Counted from the stretch's first letter, positions 1 to 6,319 are shown. The stretch: 11,027 bases of DNA from Nitrospira sp. (GCA_015904055.1 JABMDE010000038.1:1-11027); one strand, 5' to 3'. Notes: generated by a model not told the origin, from the sequence alone. Program-made: numbers and translations.

Positions 1-1
1 G

Positions 2-1852
2 GTCCACAGTACGATAGCTGGGGATCAGAACCAAAGCGCAGTGACCGCGTTGGCCGATGGGGGCTATGTGGTGACCTGGACCTCTGAGGAACTTGATGGG
101 GAGCATGGGAGTATCGCCCTTCAGCGATATGATATGGCGGGGAGTGCCGTTGGTGGGGAGGTGTTGGTCAACAGTACGACGGCTGGTGATCAGGAGGACA
201 GCGCGGTGGCAGCGTTAGCTGATGGTGGCTATGTCGTGACCTGGGAGTCTGATGGGCAAGATGGGGACAATGAGGGGACCTATTTGCAGCGATACGATGC
301 CGATGGGGACCAGGTAGGGGGTGAAGTGCGGGTCAACCGCACAACGGTTGGCGATCAGCAGGACAGTGCGGTGACCGCGTTGGCCGATGGGGGATATGCC
401 GTGACGTGGGAATCTTCAGGACAAGATGGGGACGGCTACGGCATTTACGTGCAGCGGTACAACGCGGCAGGGGAGGCCGTGGGCCTCGTAGTGACCGGCA
501 CGGCTGGCGATGAGCGGCTGAACATTGGGACACACCAGCTACTCACGGTGGATGGGGCGGGCGGCAACGACACCCTGACCGGCGGCGCGAGTGCGGATAT
601 TCTGTTAGGCGGTACCGGCACGGACAGCCTCATCGGCAATGCGGGCGACGATTACCTGAACGGCGGCATCGGAGCCGACAGGCTGCTTGGCGGGCTGGGG
701 AATGACACCTACGTGGTCGACAATGTCGGCGACCGCATCACCGATACGGGTGGGAGCGAGACGGTTGAGTCCAGCGTTAGCTACACGCTTGGGCTCGGGC
801 TCGAAGATCTCATCCTGACCGGCACCGGTGACCTCCGAGGGACCGGCAACGCCAATGGCAATCTATTGCAGGGCAATAATGGCGATAATGTGCTCGATGG
901 GCAAGCGGGGGGGGACCTGATTCTGGGTGGAGGGGGTACCGACACACTATTAGGTCGAGCGGGTAACGACATTCTGAGGGGCGGGGACGGAAATGACGAT
1001 CTGTATGGGGGTGTCGGTCACGACATTCTTGCCGGTGGGGAAGGCGAGGATCGGTACGTGTTTTATACGGGCCTCTCGGCGACGACCAACGTGGATCAGA
1101 TCTTGGATTTCGACGTAAATAACGATCTGATTATTCTGAGCCGGGGGATCTTTACCACCTTACCACTAGGGACGCTTCAGGCCTCCGCCTTTCGCGCCGG
1201 GGCCGGGGTGACCACGGCGGGCGATGCCGACGATCGCATCATCTACGACACGACGACCGGCGATCTTTATTACGATGCCAACGGCACGGCAGCGGGCGGG
1301 CCGATCAAGTTTGCTACCCTCGTCAATACTCCAGGCGCGCTCACTGTGAGTGACTTCGAGATCATCGCGGCGCCGACCCAGTTTAGCCTCAGCCCGTTGG
1401 CGTCACTCACTGGCAATGTGGCGTCGCGGGCGACGAGTGCTTCTGTCGGACTGAGTGCCGCCGGGAACGATATCTATTATCGTGCGCGCGGGGATGGGCA
1501 GAATGTGATCGACGACCGGAGCGGCACGGCCGATCGGCTGCAGTATGGAGCGGGGATCACGTCATCCGATCTGATTCTGAGTCGGCAGGCGAACGATCTC
1601 CGGGACGATCTCCGGGTCGCCATTCATGGCTCGACCGATATGGTGACGGTGAAGGACTGGTTCACCACGCCGGCGCAGCAGATTGAAACCATTGCTACGG
1701 GAATGGGCGAGACCGTGCTGAGCACGCAGGTAGATCAATTGATTCAGGCGATGGCAGGGTTCACCGCACAGACGGGCCTCACGTGGGAGCAAGCGCTCGA
1801 TCAGCAGCCGCAACAGGTGCAGACCATTCTCGCCGCGAGTTGGCAATCATGA
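2..1852 (+). CDS. RTX-type calcium-binding secreted protein, C-terminal part (5' truncated by window edge)
   Basis: The frame is open from base 2, so the N-terminus lies outside the window; 616 codons are visible. The first ~160 residues are three copies of a 54-56-residue repeat built around ALADGGY(V/A)VTW, ...GQDGD... and QRYDA.G, a repeat often found in giant RTX adhesins and hemolysin-like proteins. Glycine/aspartate nonapeptides (GGxGxDxLx type) follow in two blocks, roughly nt 545-720 and 835-1065, split by a spacer with a VDNVGD...SSVSYTL pattern. These nonapeptides form calcium-bound parallel beta-rolls. Nt ~1465-1730 resembles the haemolysin-type calcium-binding-related domain (RGDGQNVIDD, DLILSR..NDL, VKDWF). 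The last ~40 residues probably carry the uncleaved type I secretion signal. The likely location is extracellular or the cell surface. No type I exporter genes are in view, so the partner transporter is unknown. Family assignment is firm; the substrate or adhesive role is not visible. Confidence 0.9.
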   Translation, partial: VHSTIAGDQNQSAVTALADGGYVVTWTSEELDGEHGSIALQRYDMAGSAVGGEVLVNSTTAGDQEDSAVAALADGGYVVTWESDGQDGDNEGTYLQRYDADGDQVGGEVRVNRTTVGDQQDSAVTALADGGYAVTWESSGQDGDGYGIYVQRYNAAGEAVGLVVTGTAGDERLNIGTHQLLTVDGAGGNDTLTGGASADILLGGTGTDSLIGNAGDDYLNGGIGADRLLGGLGNDTYVVDNVGDRITDTGGSETVESSVSYTLGLGLEDLILTGTGDLRGTGNANGNLLQGNNGDNVLDGQAGGDLILGGGGTDTLLGRAGNDILRGGDGNDDLYGGVGHDILAGGEGEDRYVFYTGLSATTNVDQILDFDVNNDLIILSRGIFTTLPLGTLQASAFRAGAGVTTAGDADDRIIYDTTTGDLYYDANGTAAGGPIKFATLVNTPGALTVSDFEIIAAPTQFSLSPLASLTGNVASRATSASVGLSAAGNDIYYRARGDGQNVIDDRSGTADRLQYGAGITSSDLILSRQANDLRDDLRVAIHGSTDMVTVKDWFTTPAQQIETIATGMGETVLSTQVDQLIQAMAGFTAQTGLTWEQALDQQPQQVQTILAASWQS

Positions 1853-1854
1853 AC

Positions 1855-1880
1855 GGTGAAGGGTAAGGGGTAGGGGGTAA
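1855..1880 (+). repeat. G-rich degenerate heptamer tract downstream of RTX gene
   Basis: Three bases after the RTX stop codon there is a run of GGTGAAGGGTAAGG-like units with a period of about seven bases. Its first 23 bases match, at 19 positions, the reverse complement of 5100-5122 upstream of the thiE-like gene. The rest of the gap to 2030 shows no gene and no convincing terminator; a short GGCC-GCA-GGCC hairpin near 1938-1948 is too small to call. Confidence 0.5.
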
Positions 1881-2029
1881 ATCAGTGTTGCGTTGTGAAT
1901 GTTGAGTTGCGAGTTATTCGGAACGAGTGGCTCGTCGGCCGCAGGCCTGTCGGAATAGCGGATCGGTGATTGCAGCAGAAGCGCTCATGAATAATGCGGG
2001 CTCAGACCTGTTCTGCTAAGATAGGCGCT

Positions 2030-2362
2030 ATGAGTAGTCCTACGATTCATCATGGTACGCTCAAACTGTTGCCGGCCTATACCGGTTGTACGTCGCTTGA
2101 CGAGGCGCTGGCCGATTCGCGGAGCCAGGCGATCTTGTGGCTGGAAGTCTTGTTCAACGATCAGTTGGACCAGGCTACCCTGTTGTGTCATCCAAAAGGG
2201 CGGGAAGCCTTTGACGTCGCCTGTCGGTGGTATACGCACTTTCGGAGTGTGATCCACTATATCGCGCCTCGCTCGCCGCTTCCGCCCAATGACGGCCCTC
2301 TCGACTATCGGCAGTATCGCACCTTCATCGAGGCCTTGCACTTTGTCGGCCCTGACGCTTAA
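2030..2362 (+). CDS. Hypothetical protein, 110 residues, first gene of an overlapping pair
   Basis: I do not recognise a family. The protein is soluble-looking, with no signal peptide or membrane segment. It contains a hydrophobic helix-like stretch (AILWLEVLFN, residues ~34-43) and an aromatic-rich second half (CRWYTHFRSVIHYIAP). The ATG at 2030 is preferred over the in-frame ATG at 1994 because the extra N-terminal residues look non-conserved in character; neither start has a strong ribosome binding site. Its 3' end overlaps the next gene by 20 bases in another frame, which suggests translational coupling and a shared function with the nucleotidyltransferase-like protein. Such pairs occur in toxin-antitoxin and substrate-specific transferase modules, but nothing here proves that role. 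Confidence 0.55.
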   Translation: MSSPTIHHGTLKLLPAYTGCTSLDEALADSRSQAILWLEVLFNDQLDQATLLCHPKGREAFDVACRWYTHFRSVIHYIAPRSPLPPNDGPLDYRQYRTFIEALHFVGPDA

Positions 2363-2867
2363 CCATATCCTGACGTTGCTGGAGCAGTATGTCCGCCAGA
2401 CCGGGCGGCCGCTCGACGTAATTTTGATCGGTCGGCTGGCGCTGTATGCCTACGGGTCTCAAGAGGCCCACACTGAGGATGTGGATGCGGAGTTGGCGCA
2501 CGATGTGGAAGAACTTGGTGCCTTTCTCAAGCACCATGATGTGCCGTCCAATCTCAGTGAAAATATTTCCGGCTGGTCGATTGTGTCCTTGCCGCCTGGC
2601 TATCGCGAACGCGTCCGCCTCCTGCACCACAAGGACACGTTACGGGTGTCGTTGCTCGATCCTGCCGATTTTGTGATCAGTAAATTGCGTCGGGGGACCG
2701 AACAGGACCTCGCCGATGCGGAGTTTGTGGCACGGCGTCATGCCGTGCCGGTCACCGCGATCCGTGCTGCTGCCGCCGCCGCGATTGCGGCGTCGCCCAA
2801 GGACACGGCATTGTTTGTCTTTCGCAAGATCGTCGAATTATTCCTCCAACGGCTGGAGTCCATGTAA
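2343..2867 (+). CDS. Nucleotidyltransferase-like protein (DUF6036/AbiEii-like fold)
   Basis: The 174-residue product looks like a minimal nucleotidyltransferase. An N-terminal helix is followed by VILIGRLALYAYG (about residues 26-38) and TEDVDAEL (44-51), which corresponds to the G[GS]...DxD core of this superfamily. A later segment, DPADFVISKLRRG.EQDLADAEFV, is typical of DUF6036-like members, where a helix follows the core. The usual second glycine of the GG motif is Arg here (IGR), so nucleotide binding may be altered. I chose TTG 2343 because it has GAGG nine bases upstream and gives an N-terminus of typical length. ATG 2289 is in frame and would add 18 residues, but it overlaps the upstream gene by 74 bases and lacks a ribosome binding site. 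The substrate is unknown. Confidence 0.65.
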   Translation: MSALTLNHILTLLEQYVRQTGRPLDVILIGRLALYAYGSQEAHTEDVDAELAHDVEELGAFLKHHDVPSNLSENISGWSIVSLPPGYRERVRLLHHKDTLRVSLLDPADFVISKLRRGTEQDLADAEFVARRHAVPVTAIRAAAAAAIAASPKDTALFVFRKIVELFLQRLESM

Positions 2868-2902
2868 CCGCGTCCGACGATTGTTTTTGACTCGTTCATG
2901 GA

Positions 2903-3373
2903 TCACGCGGGTGAGGAGCCTAATCGTTCTCTGACGGCTTCGAGGAGCCGTTCCTCCGACCCTGAAAATCCCGGCATGGTGCGCAGCAGATGCGAGCGAA
3001 TGAGTTGCTCCAAGTCCGGCAGCGTGCGGATGCCGAGCCGGAAGTAGAGGTAGGTCACCAGCGAATCTGAGAGGCCCGGCAGCTTCGCCCAATCTTTGAC
3101 CTCCGGCGGTAGTGGAGTCTTCAGTTCTTCGTAGGCCCGAATCGTCCCGGTTTCAAGGAACTCCCTGATCTTCCCAGCCAGGTCTTTCCCGACACCGTCA
3201 ATGTCTTCCAGGCCATGCTGCTGAGCCACGGCGGCGACATCATCTTCAATCTCCAGTAACGCGTCCGCCGCACGTCGATAGGCCCGGACCCGATAGGGAT
3301 TTGCCCGTTGGGCCGCGAGGAGTTCGGCCATTGACCGGAAAAGAGCTGCCAGTTGTCGGTTATTCTCGTGCAT
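2903..3373 (-). CDS. Stand-alone PolX/DNA polymerase beta N-terminal-type helix-hairpin-helix protein
   Basis: The 156-residue protein opens with N..LAALFRSMAELL, then NPYRVRAYRRAADAL (residues 26-40), and a helix-hairpin-helix IDGVGKDLAGKIREFLETG (58-76). This is the pattern of the N-terminal 8-kDa-like domain of bacterial PolX and DNA polymerase beta. A second helix-hairpin-helix-like unit, KLPGLSDSLVTYLYFRLGI, spans about 97-115. In PolX this region binds DNA ends and is followed by nucleotidyltransferase and PHP exonuclease domains. Both are absent, and the gene ends cleanly at TGA, so this is a DNA-binding module on its own. An in-frame GTG at 3379 could add two residues; ATG 3373 is preferred. 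It converges on the upstream pair and diverges from thiS. A DNA-binding or repair-accessory role is inferred. Confidence 0.75.
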   Translation of the reverse strand: MHENNRQLAALFRSMAELLAAQRANPYRVRAYRRAADALLEIEDDVAAVAQQHGLEDIDGVGKDLAGKIREFLETGTIRAYEELKTPLPPEVKDWAKLPGLSDSLVTYLYFRLGIRTLPDLEQLIRSHLLRTMPGFSGSEERLLEAVRERLGSSPA

Positions 3374-3434
3374 AGTCACCAGTTACGTGGGTCTATTGTG
3401 CGATGCGTCGGGTCCATTGAGCAAGGGGCCTTTA

Positions 3435-3462
3435 TTGACAAGGTGAATTCGCGTCTCATAGG
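3435..3462 (+). promoter_or_regulatory. Candidate sigma70 promoter for thiSG
   Basis: A perfect TTGACA at 3435-3440 is followed 16 bases later by a poor -10 hexamer, CATAGG, at 3457-3462. The predicted transcript would begin only a few bases before the thiS ATG at 3473, so either the leader is nearly absent or the -10 is elsewhere. The same AGGAT bases (3460-3464) are also the best Shine-Dalgarno for thiS, which conflicts with this promoter model. No TPP riboswitch motif was found in this ~100-base divergent gap. Confidence 0.3.
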
Positions 3463-3472
3463 ATGACCCACG

Positions 3473-3691
3473 ATGCAGGAGACGATCCAAATCCATGTGA
3501 ACGGCGAGGCCAGAGACTGGCGCAGCGGCGCAACCGTGGCTGATTTGTTGCGCGAGCTGGAGGTCAAGCCCGAACGTGTGGCAGTGGAGCTGAATCTTGA
3601 AATTCTCGATCGCGCGGCGTTCGCGCACCGTCCGCTCCACGACGGAGACCGGGTCGAGATTCTGGGTTTTATCGGCGGCGGATCATTTTAA
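3473..3691 (+). CDS. thiS: Sulfur carrier protein ThiS, with residues after the Gly-Gly end
   Basis: ThiS is the small beta-grasp protein whose C-terminal glycine is adenylated by ThiF and converted to a thiocarboxylate that donates sulfur to ThiG. The 72-residue product has the family layout: IQIHVNGE strand, GATVADLLRELE helix, VAVELNLEIL, and DGDRVEILGFIGGG near the end. It lies ten bases upstream of thiG, its usual partner. The oddity is the end, GGGSF: two residues follow the glycines, whereas E. coli ThiS ends exactly in Gly-Gly. A free C-terminal glycine is required for activation, so either the last two residues are trimmed first or the chemistry differs. A weak AGGAT ribosome site lies eight bases upstream. 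No thiF is in the window. Confidence 0.9.
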   Translation: MQETIQIHVNGEARDWRSGATVADLLRELEVKPERVAVELNLEILDRAAFAHRPLHDGDRVEILGFIGGGSF

Positions 3692-3700
3692 GAGGACACT

Positions 3701-4474
3701 ATGGCGGACGATCGGCTGATTATTGCGGGACGTGAGTTCAAGTCACGGTTGTGGGTGGGCACAGGCAAGTATAAGGACTTTGTTGAAACACAAAAGGCGA
3801 TTGAATTGTCCGGCGCCGATGTTGTGACGGTGGCGGTGCGCCGTGTCAACATCACCGATCGCTCCAAGGACAACCTGCTCGATTATCTCGATCCTAAGAA
3901 GTACACGATTTTGCCCAACACGGCCGGTTGCTACACGGTGGAGGATGCCGTGCGCTACTCCCGTTTGGCCCGCGCGGCGGGTGTCTCTGATTTGGTCAAG
4001 CTCGAAGTGCTGGGTAATGAGAAAACCTTGTTCCCCGATACCGCGGGGTTGATCGAAGCGGCCAAGATTCTCATCAAGGAAGGGTTCATTGTGTTGCCCT
4101 ATACGAACGATGATCCGATTGTGGCGAAGAAACTGGAGGATATCGGTTGTCCCGCCGTTATGCCGCTGGCCGCGCCGATTGGATCGGGGCTGGGTATCCG
4201 CAATCCCTACAATCTGAAAATCCTCATGGAGTCCGTCAAGGTGCCGGTGATCGTCGATGCCGGTGTGGGGACGGCGTCCGATGCGGCGCTGGCGATGGAG
4301 TATGGGGCCGATGCGGTGCTCATGAATACGGCCATTGCCGGTGCGCAGGATCCGCTTGCGATGGCGGAAGCGATGAAGTACGCGGTCTGGGCCGGACGAT
4401 TGGCCTACAAGGCCGGCCGGATTCCCAGGAAGCTGTATGCGACGGCGAGCAGCCCGATCGAAGGCATGCTGTAG
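3701..4474 (+). CDS. thiG: Thiazole synthase ThiG (full length)
   Basis: ThiG is a cytoplasmic TIM-barrel enzyme. It condenses 1-deoxy-D-xylulose 5-phosphate, dehydroglycine and the sulfur of ThiS thiocarboxylate into the thiazole phosphate of thiamine. At 257 residues it is of normal length. Visible landmarks are [10 protein letters not shown] (15-24), AVRRVN (45-50), LPNTAGCYT (71-79), the Schiff-base lysine K100 in [11 protein letters not shown], and the phosphate-binding segments [14 protein letters not shown] and [20 protein letters not shown] at 3691-3696 lies just before the ATG and also overlaps the thiS stop region, so the two are co-translated. Everything from Pro112 to the stop is repeated immediately downstream (see the next entry). 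The first copy alone is complete and should be functional. Confidence 0.95.
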   Translation: MADDRLIIAGREFKSRLWVGTGKYKDFVETQKAIELSGADVVTVAVRRVNITDRSKDNLLDYLDPKKYTILPNTAGCYTVEDAVRYSRLARAAGVSDLVKLEVLGNEKTLFPDTAGLIEAAKILIKEGFIVLPYTNDDPIVAKKLEDIGCPAVMPLAAPIGSGLGIRNPYNLKILMESVKVPVIVDAGVGTASDAALAMEYGADAVLMNTAIAGAQDPLAMAEAMKYAVWAGRLAYKAGRIPRKLYATASSPIEGML

Positions 4475-4915
4475 CCTGACACGGCGGGGTTGATTGAAGC
4501 AGCTAAGATTCTCATCAAAGAAGGGTTCATCGTGCTGCCCTATACGAACGATGATCCGATTGTCGCCAAGAAGCTGGAGGATATCGGCTGTCCCGCTGTC
4601 ATGCCGCTGGCCGCGCCGATTGGATCGGGCCTGGGCATCCGCAATCCCTACAATCTGAAAATCCTCATGGAGTCCGTCAAGGTGCCGGTGATCGTCGATG
4701 CCGGTGTGGGGACTGCCTCCGATGCGGCCTTGGCGATGGAATATGGCGCCGATGCGGTGCTGATGAATACCGCCATCGCCGGCGCGAAGGATCCTCTTTC
4801 GATGGCTGAAGCGATGAAGTACGCAGTCTGGGCCGGTCGGTTGGCCTATAAGGCCGGCCGGATTCCCAGGAAGCTGTATGCGACGGCGAGTAGCCCGATC
4901 GAAGGCATGCTGTAG
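4034..4915 (+). repeat. Direct tandem repeat, two units of 441 bp (thiG 3' half)
   Basis: Unit 1 is 4034-4474 and unit 2 is 4475-4915, head to tail with no spacer, about 92% identical. Differences are spread through the unit except for a near-identical tract of about 75 bases in the middle (from ATCCGCAATCCC to GTGGGGAC) and about 39 bases near the end. Flanking sequences do not match, so the repeat edges are sharp. Confidence 0.9.
4475..4915 (+). pseudogene. Headless second copy of the thiG 3' part (residues 112-257)
   Basis: Starting with the base after the thiG stop codon, and in the same frame, the Pro112-to-stop segment of thiG is repeated. The 147 codons (146 amino acids plus stop) differ at about 36 of 441 bases by my count. 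Only two changes alter the protein (Gln to Lys in GA(Q/K)DP, and Ala to Ser in L(A/S)MAEAM). The copy lacks the N-terminal half of the barrel and the Schiff-base lysine, so it cannot be a thiazole synthase. The earliest start would be TTG 4490 with no good ribosome site, so translation is doubtful except by reinitiation or readthrough of the upstream TAG. The reading frame is nevertheless intact. It may be a recombination remnant from a diverged thiG allele or an assembly artefact. Confidence 0.85.
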
Positions 4916-5085
4916 CAGGATGGTGAAAAAGCCCGCCAGCTTTGTTCTCGCATCGCTCAGAGGCTCAACATACGACTCAGTGTATGCCTCGCCTCTTCGC
5001 TCGCTGTGGCTGAGCCCGTGGCGTGGCGCGTCTTGGCGCGCCGGGGTTGGGCGGGTGAGATCAGCGGGATTTTTGACCATCCTGC
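4915..5085. repeat. MITE-like palindromic element between thiG copy and thiE
   Basis: GCAGGATGGTGAAAAAGCCC at 4915-4934, extending to 4936, is the near-perfect inverse of 5064-5085, which ends in ATTTTTGACCATCCTGC. Twenty of 22 positions pair. The ~125-base interior encodes nothing convincing and holds small secondary hairpins, such as CATAC...GTATG near 4970-4987. Size, terminal inverted repeats and lack of coding content fit a non-autonomous mobile or dispersed element. The left end begins at the last base of the truncated thiG copy. No transposase is in the window and no target duplication is evident. Confidence 0.65.
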
Positions 5086-5099
5086 CGACTTTTGTGAAA

Positions 5100-5122
5100 C
5101 CCCTCACGCCTCACCCTTCACC
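5100..5122 (-). repeat. Second copy of the G-rich tract, inverted
   Basis: The reverse complement of this stretch begins GGTGAAGGGTGAGG and matches 1855-1877 at 19 of 23 positions. It lies 18 bases before the thiE-like start codon and leaves no Shine-Dalgarno there. Confidence 0.5.
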
Positions 5123-5139
5123 CCGTACGTGCGTCTCAC

Positions 5140-5766
5140 ATGGCATCCGTTGATTTTCGCCTGCTTCTTGTCACTGACCGTCATCGGACGCGCGGGCGCG
5201 CACTGCCATCGATTCTCCAACAGGCTGTCGAGGCGGGGTTGCCGACTGTACAGCTGCGGGAGCGGGATCTGCCGACGAGCGAGTTGCTGCAGTTAGCAGA
5301 AGAGATTCGAGGGATCACGTCGCCGCGCGCTGTTCCCTTGATCATCAATGACCGTGTCGATCTGATGCTGGCGCTGAATTTTGACGGCGTCCATCTGCGC
5401 GCGAATAGTCTGCCGGTTGCTGCCGTGCGCCGGCTGGTTGGCGCCGATCGGCTGATTGGACTCTCGACGCATTCGCTTGCGGAAGTCCGACAAGCCAACC
5501 GGGATGGCGCAGACTATGTCGTATTTGGTCCGATCTTCGACACCCCTTCGAAACGGCAGTTCGGATCTCCGATTGGATTGGCGCAGTTGGCCGAGGCTTG
5601 CCGCCTCTCGGCGATTCCGGTGTTTGCCATCGGTGGTGTCACAGGCGCGTCCGTGCCTGATGTGCTTCGAGCAGGGAGCCATGGCATCGCGGTGATTGGA
5701 TCGATACTTGATCAAGAGGATGCCGCGGCGGCAACACGAGCCATGATGGCGGCGCTGATGTCCTAA
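5140..5766 (+). CDS. thiE: ThiE/TenI-family protein (thiamine phosphate synthase or thiazole tautomerase)
   Basis: The 208-residue protein is a ThiE/TenI TIM barrel: LLLVTDRH (8-15), VQLRERD (37-43), LIINDRVDL (67-75), GVHLRANSLP (83-92), GLSTHS (107-112), GADYVVFGPIFDTPSK (123-138) and FAIGGV (162-167). ThiE joins the thiazole and pyrimidine phosphates; TenI aromatises the thiazole product of ThiG. The position equivalent to the second magnesium-binding Asp of ThiE (GQxD segment) is Ser90 in a RANSLP sequence, which is more TenI-like, while the GPIFDTPSK loop is ThiE-like. The symbol is therefore provisional. It is the last thi gene here, about 220 bases from the thiG copy, with a repeat in between, and its ATG has no Shine-Dalgarno. 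Either activity fits this position after thiSG. Confidence 0.8.
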   Translation: MASVDFRLLLVTDRHRTRGRALPSILQQAVEAGLPTVQLRERDLPTSELLQLAEEIRGITSPRAVPLIINDRVDLMLALNFDGVHLRANSLPVAAVRRLVGADRLIGLSTHSLAEVRQANRDGADYVVFGPIFDTPSKRQFGSPIGLAQLAEACRLSAIPVFAIGGVTGASVPDVLRAGSHGIAVIGSILDQEDAAAATRAMMAALMS

Positions 5767-5768
5767 CA

Positions 5769-5802
5769 TCCGGCGCGAGTGTTGATCGTGCAGTGAGCCG
5801 GA
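5769..5802 (+). terminator. Weak possible terminator after thiE
   Basis: TCCGGC at 5769-5774 can pair with GCCGGA at 5797-5802, just after the thiE stop, with a long 22-base loop. The following bases (ATAGTTTCGTTCTGTT) are only moderately T-rich. It is weak by intrinsic-terminator standards but sits where the next promoter starts a new transcription unit. Confidence 0.25.
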
Positions 5803-5816
5803 ATAGTTTCGTTCTG

Positions 5817-5845
5817 TTGACCACCCCCAGGTCGAGTGTTAGAAT
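5817..5845 (+). promoter_or_regulatory. Sigma70-type promoter upstream of the prcA fragment and pafA
   Basis: TTGACC at 5817-5822, a 17-base spacer, and TAGAAT at 5840-5845 match the consensus at five of six positions in each hexamer. Transcription would start near 5852. That places the in-frame GTG at 5849 outside the message and supports ATG 5906 as the start of the downstream gene. Confidence 0.65.
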
Positions 5846-5905
5846 CCCGTGCATGTATACGTGTTTGCGTTCAATCGGCGGTGTTCCGGTTCGTTGAGCC
5901 CCAAG

Positions 5906-6319
5906 ATGGGAGACAATAAAGACCGGTCAAGCCGGCTCCAGTCCGCCCGAGATACCGTGAAGAAGATCACGCAGCGGTTGTCTGAAGGTAAGACGGACAT
6001 GATACACAAGAACGACGTCAACGGCCATCCGAACGAAATGTACCGGATTTCATTCGATGGGAGCATCATCGATGAAAAGAACTTCGCGGTCATCGGCGGG
6101 AAATCGGATGCCGTCCAGACGGTGTTGAAAGAGAAAAGCTCCGACCAAGCTCCGGCGCTGGAGACGGCGTTGGCCCGCTGCCTTTCGGCGCTCGAACAGA
6201 CCGCAAATCTCAAACTGCCCCCCGAAGGACTGGAGGTGGCAGTCTTGGAGCGCCACCGCGCCGGCCGGAAATTCCGCCGCTTGCCGGTGGCTGATATACG
6301 CCGGCTCCTCTCCATCTGA
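5906..6319 (+). CDS. Truncated PrcA-like protein: C-terminal half of the 20S proteasome alpha subunit
   Basis: From about residue 36, the protein (NGHPNEMYRISFDGSIIDE..FAVIGG, then LEVAVLERHRAGRKFRR near the end) matches the C-terminal half of actinobacterial PrcA, where YRITYDGSIADE...VVMGG and LEVAVLDANRPRRAFRR are found. The N-terminal half of the alpha fold, including the gate-forming N-terminus, is absent. The first ~35 residues (MGDNKDRSSRLQ...) are charged and unrelated to PrcA. There is no room for the missing half: thiE ends only 140 bases upstream, and the other frames do not encode it. The frame is intact for 137 codons and a good promoter precedes it, so it may be a maintained, altered protein rather than debris. 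It cannot form a normal alpha ring. It lies 72 bases before pafA, the position expected for prcA. The start is chosen from the promoter; no Shine-Dalgarno is visible. Confidence 0.75.
   Translation: MGDNKDRSSRLQSARDTVKKITQRLSEGKTDMIHKNDVNGHPNEMYRISFDGSIIDEKNFAVIGGKSDAVQTVLKEKSSDQAPALETALARCLSALEQTANLKLPPEGLEVAVLERHRAGRKFRRLPVADIRRLLSI

Noticed and set aside
1..490. CRISPR-like array from the regular repeats at the left edge
   Set aside because: The 162-168-base periodicity is in frame, encodes protein repeats and varies at silent sites, as expected of a repetitive coding region.
3374..3472. A TPP riboswitch ahead of thiS
   Set aside because: The conserved THI-box segments (such as CUGAGA and the GGAUAAUGCC-like part) are not present and the gap is too short.
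3743..5107. A 454-codon minus-strand open frame across thiG, its copy and the palindromic element
   Set aside because: It is antisense to well-supported thiG, repeats itself where thiG is duplicated, and is rich in His and Arg as expected from the antisense of GC-rich codons.
5849..5905. GTG 5849 as the start of the PrcA-like gene
   Set aside because: It lies only four bases after the -10 hexamer and before the expected transcription start, so it would not be in the message.
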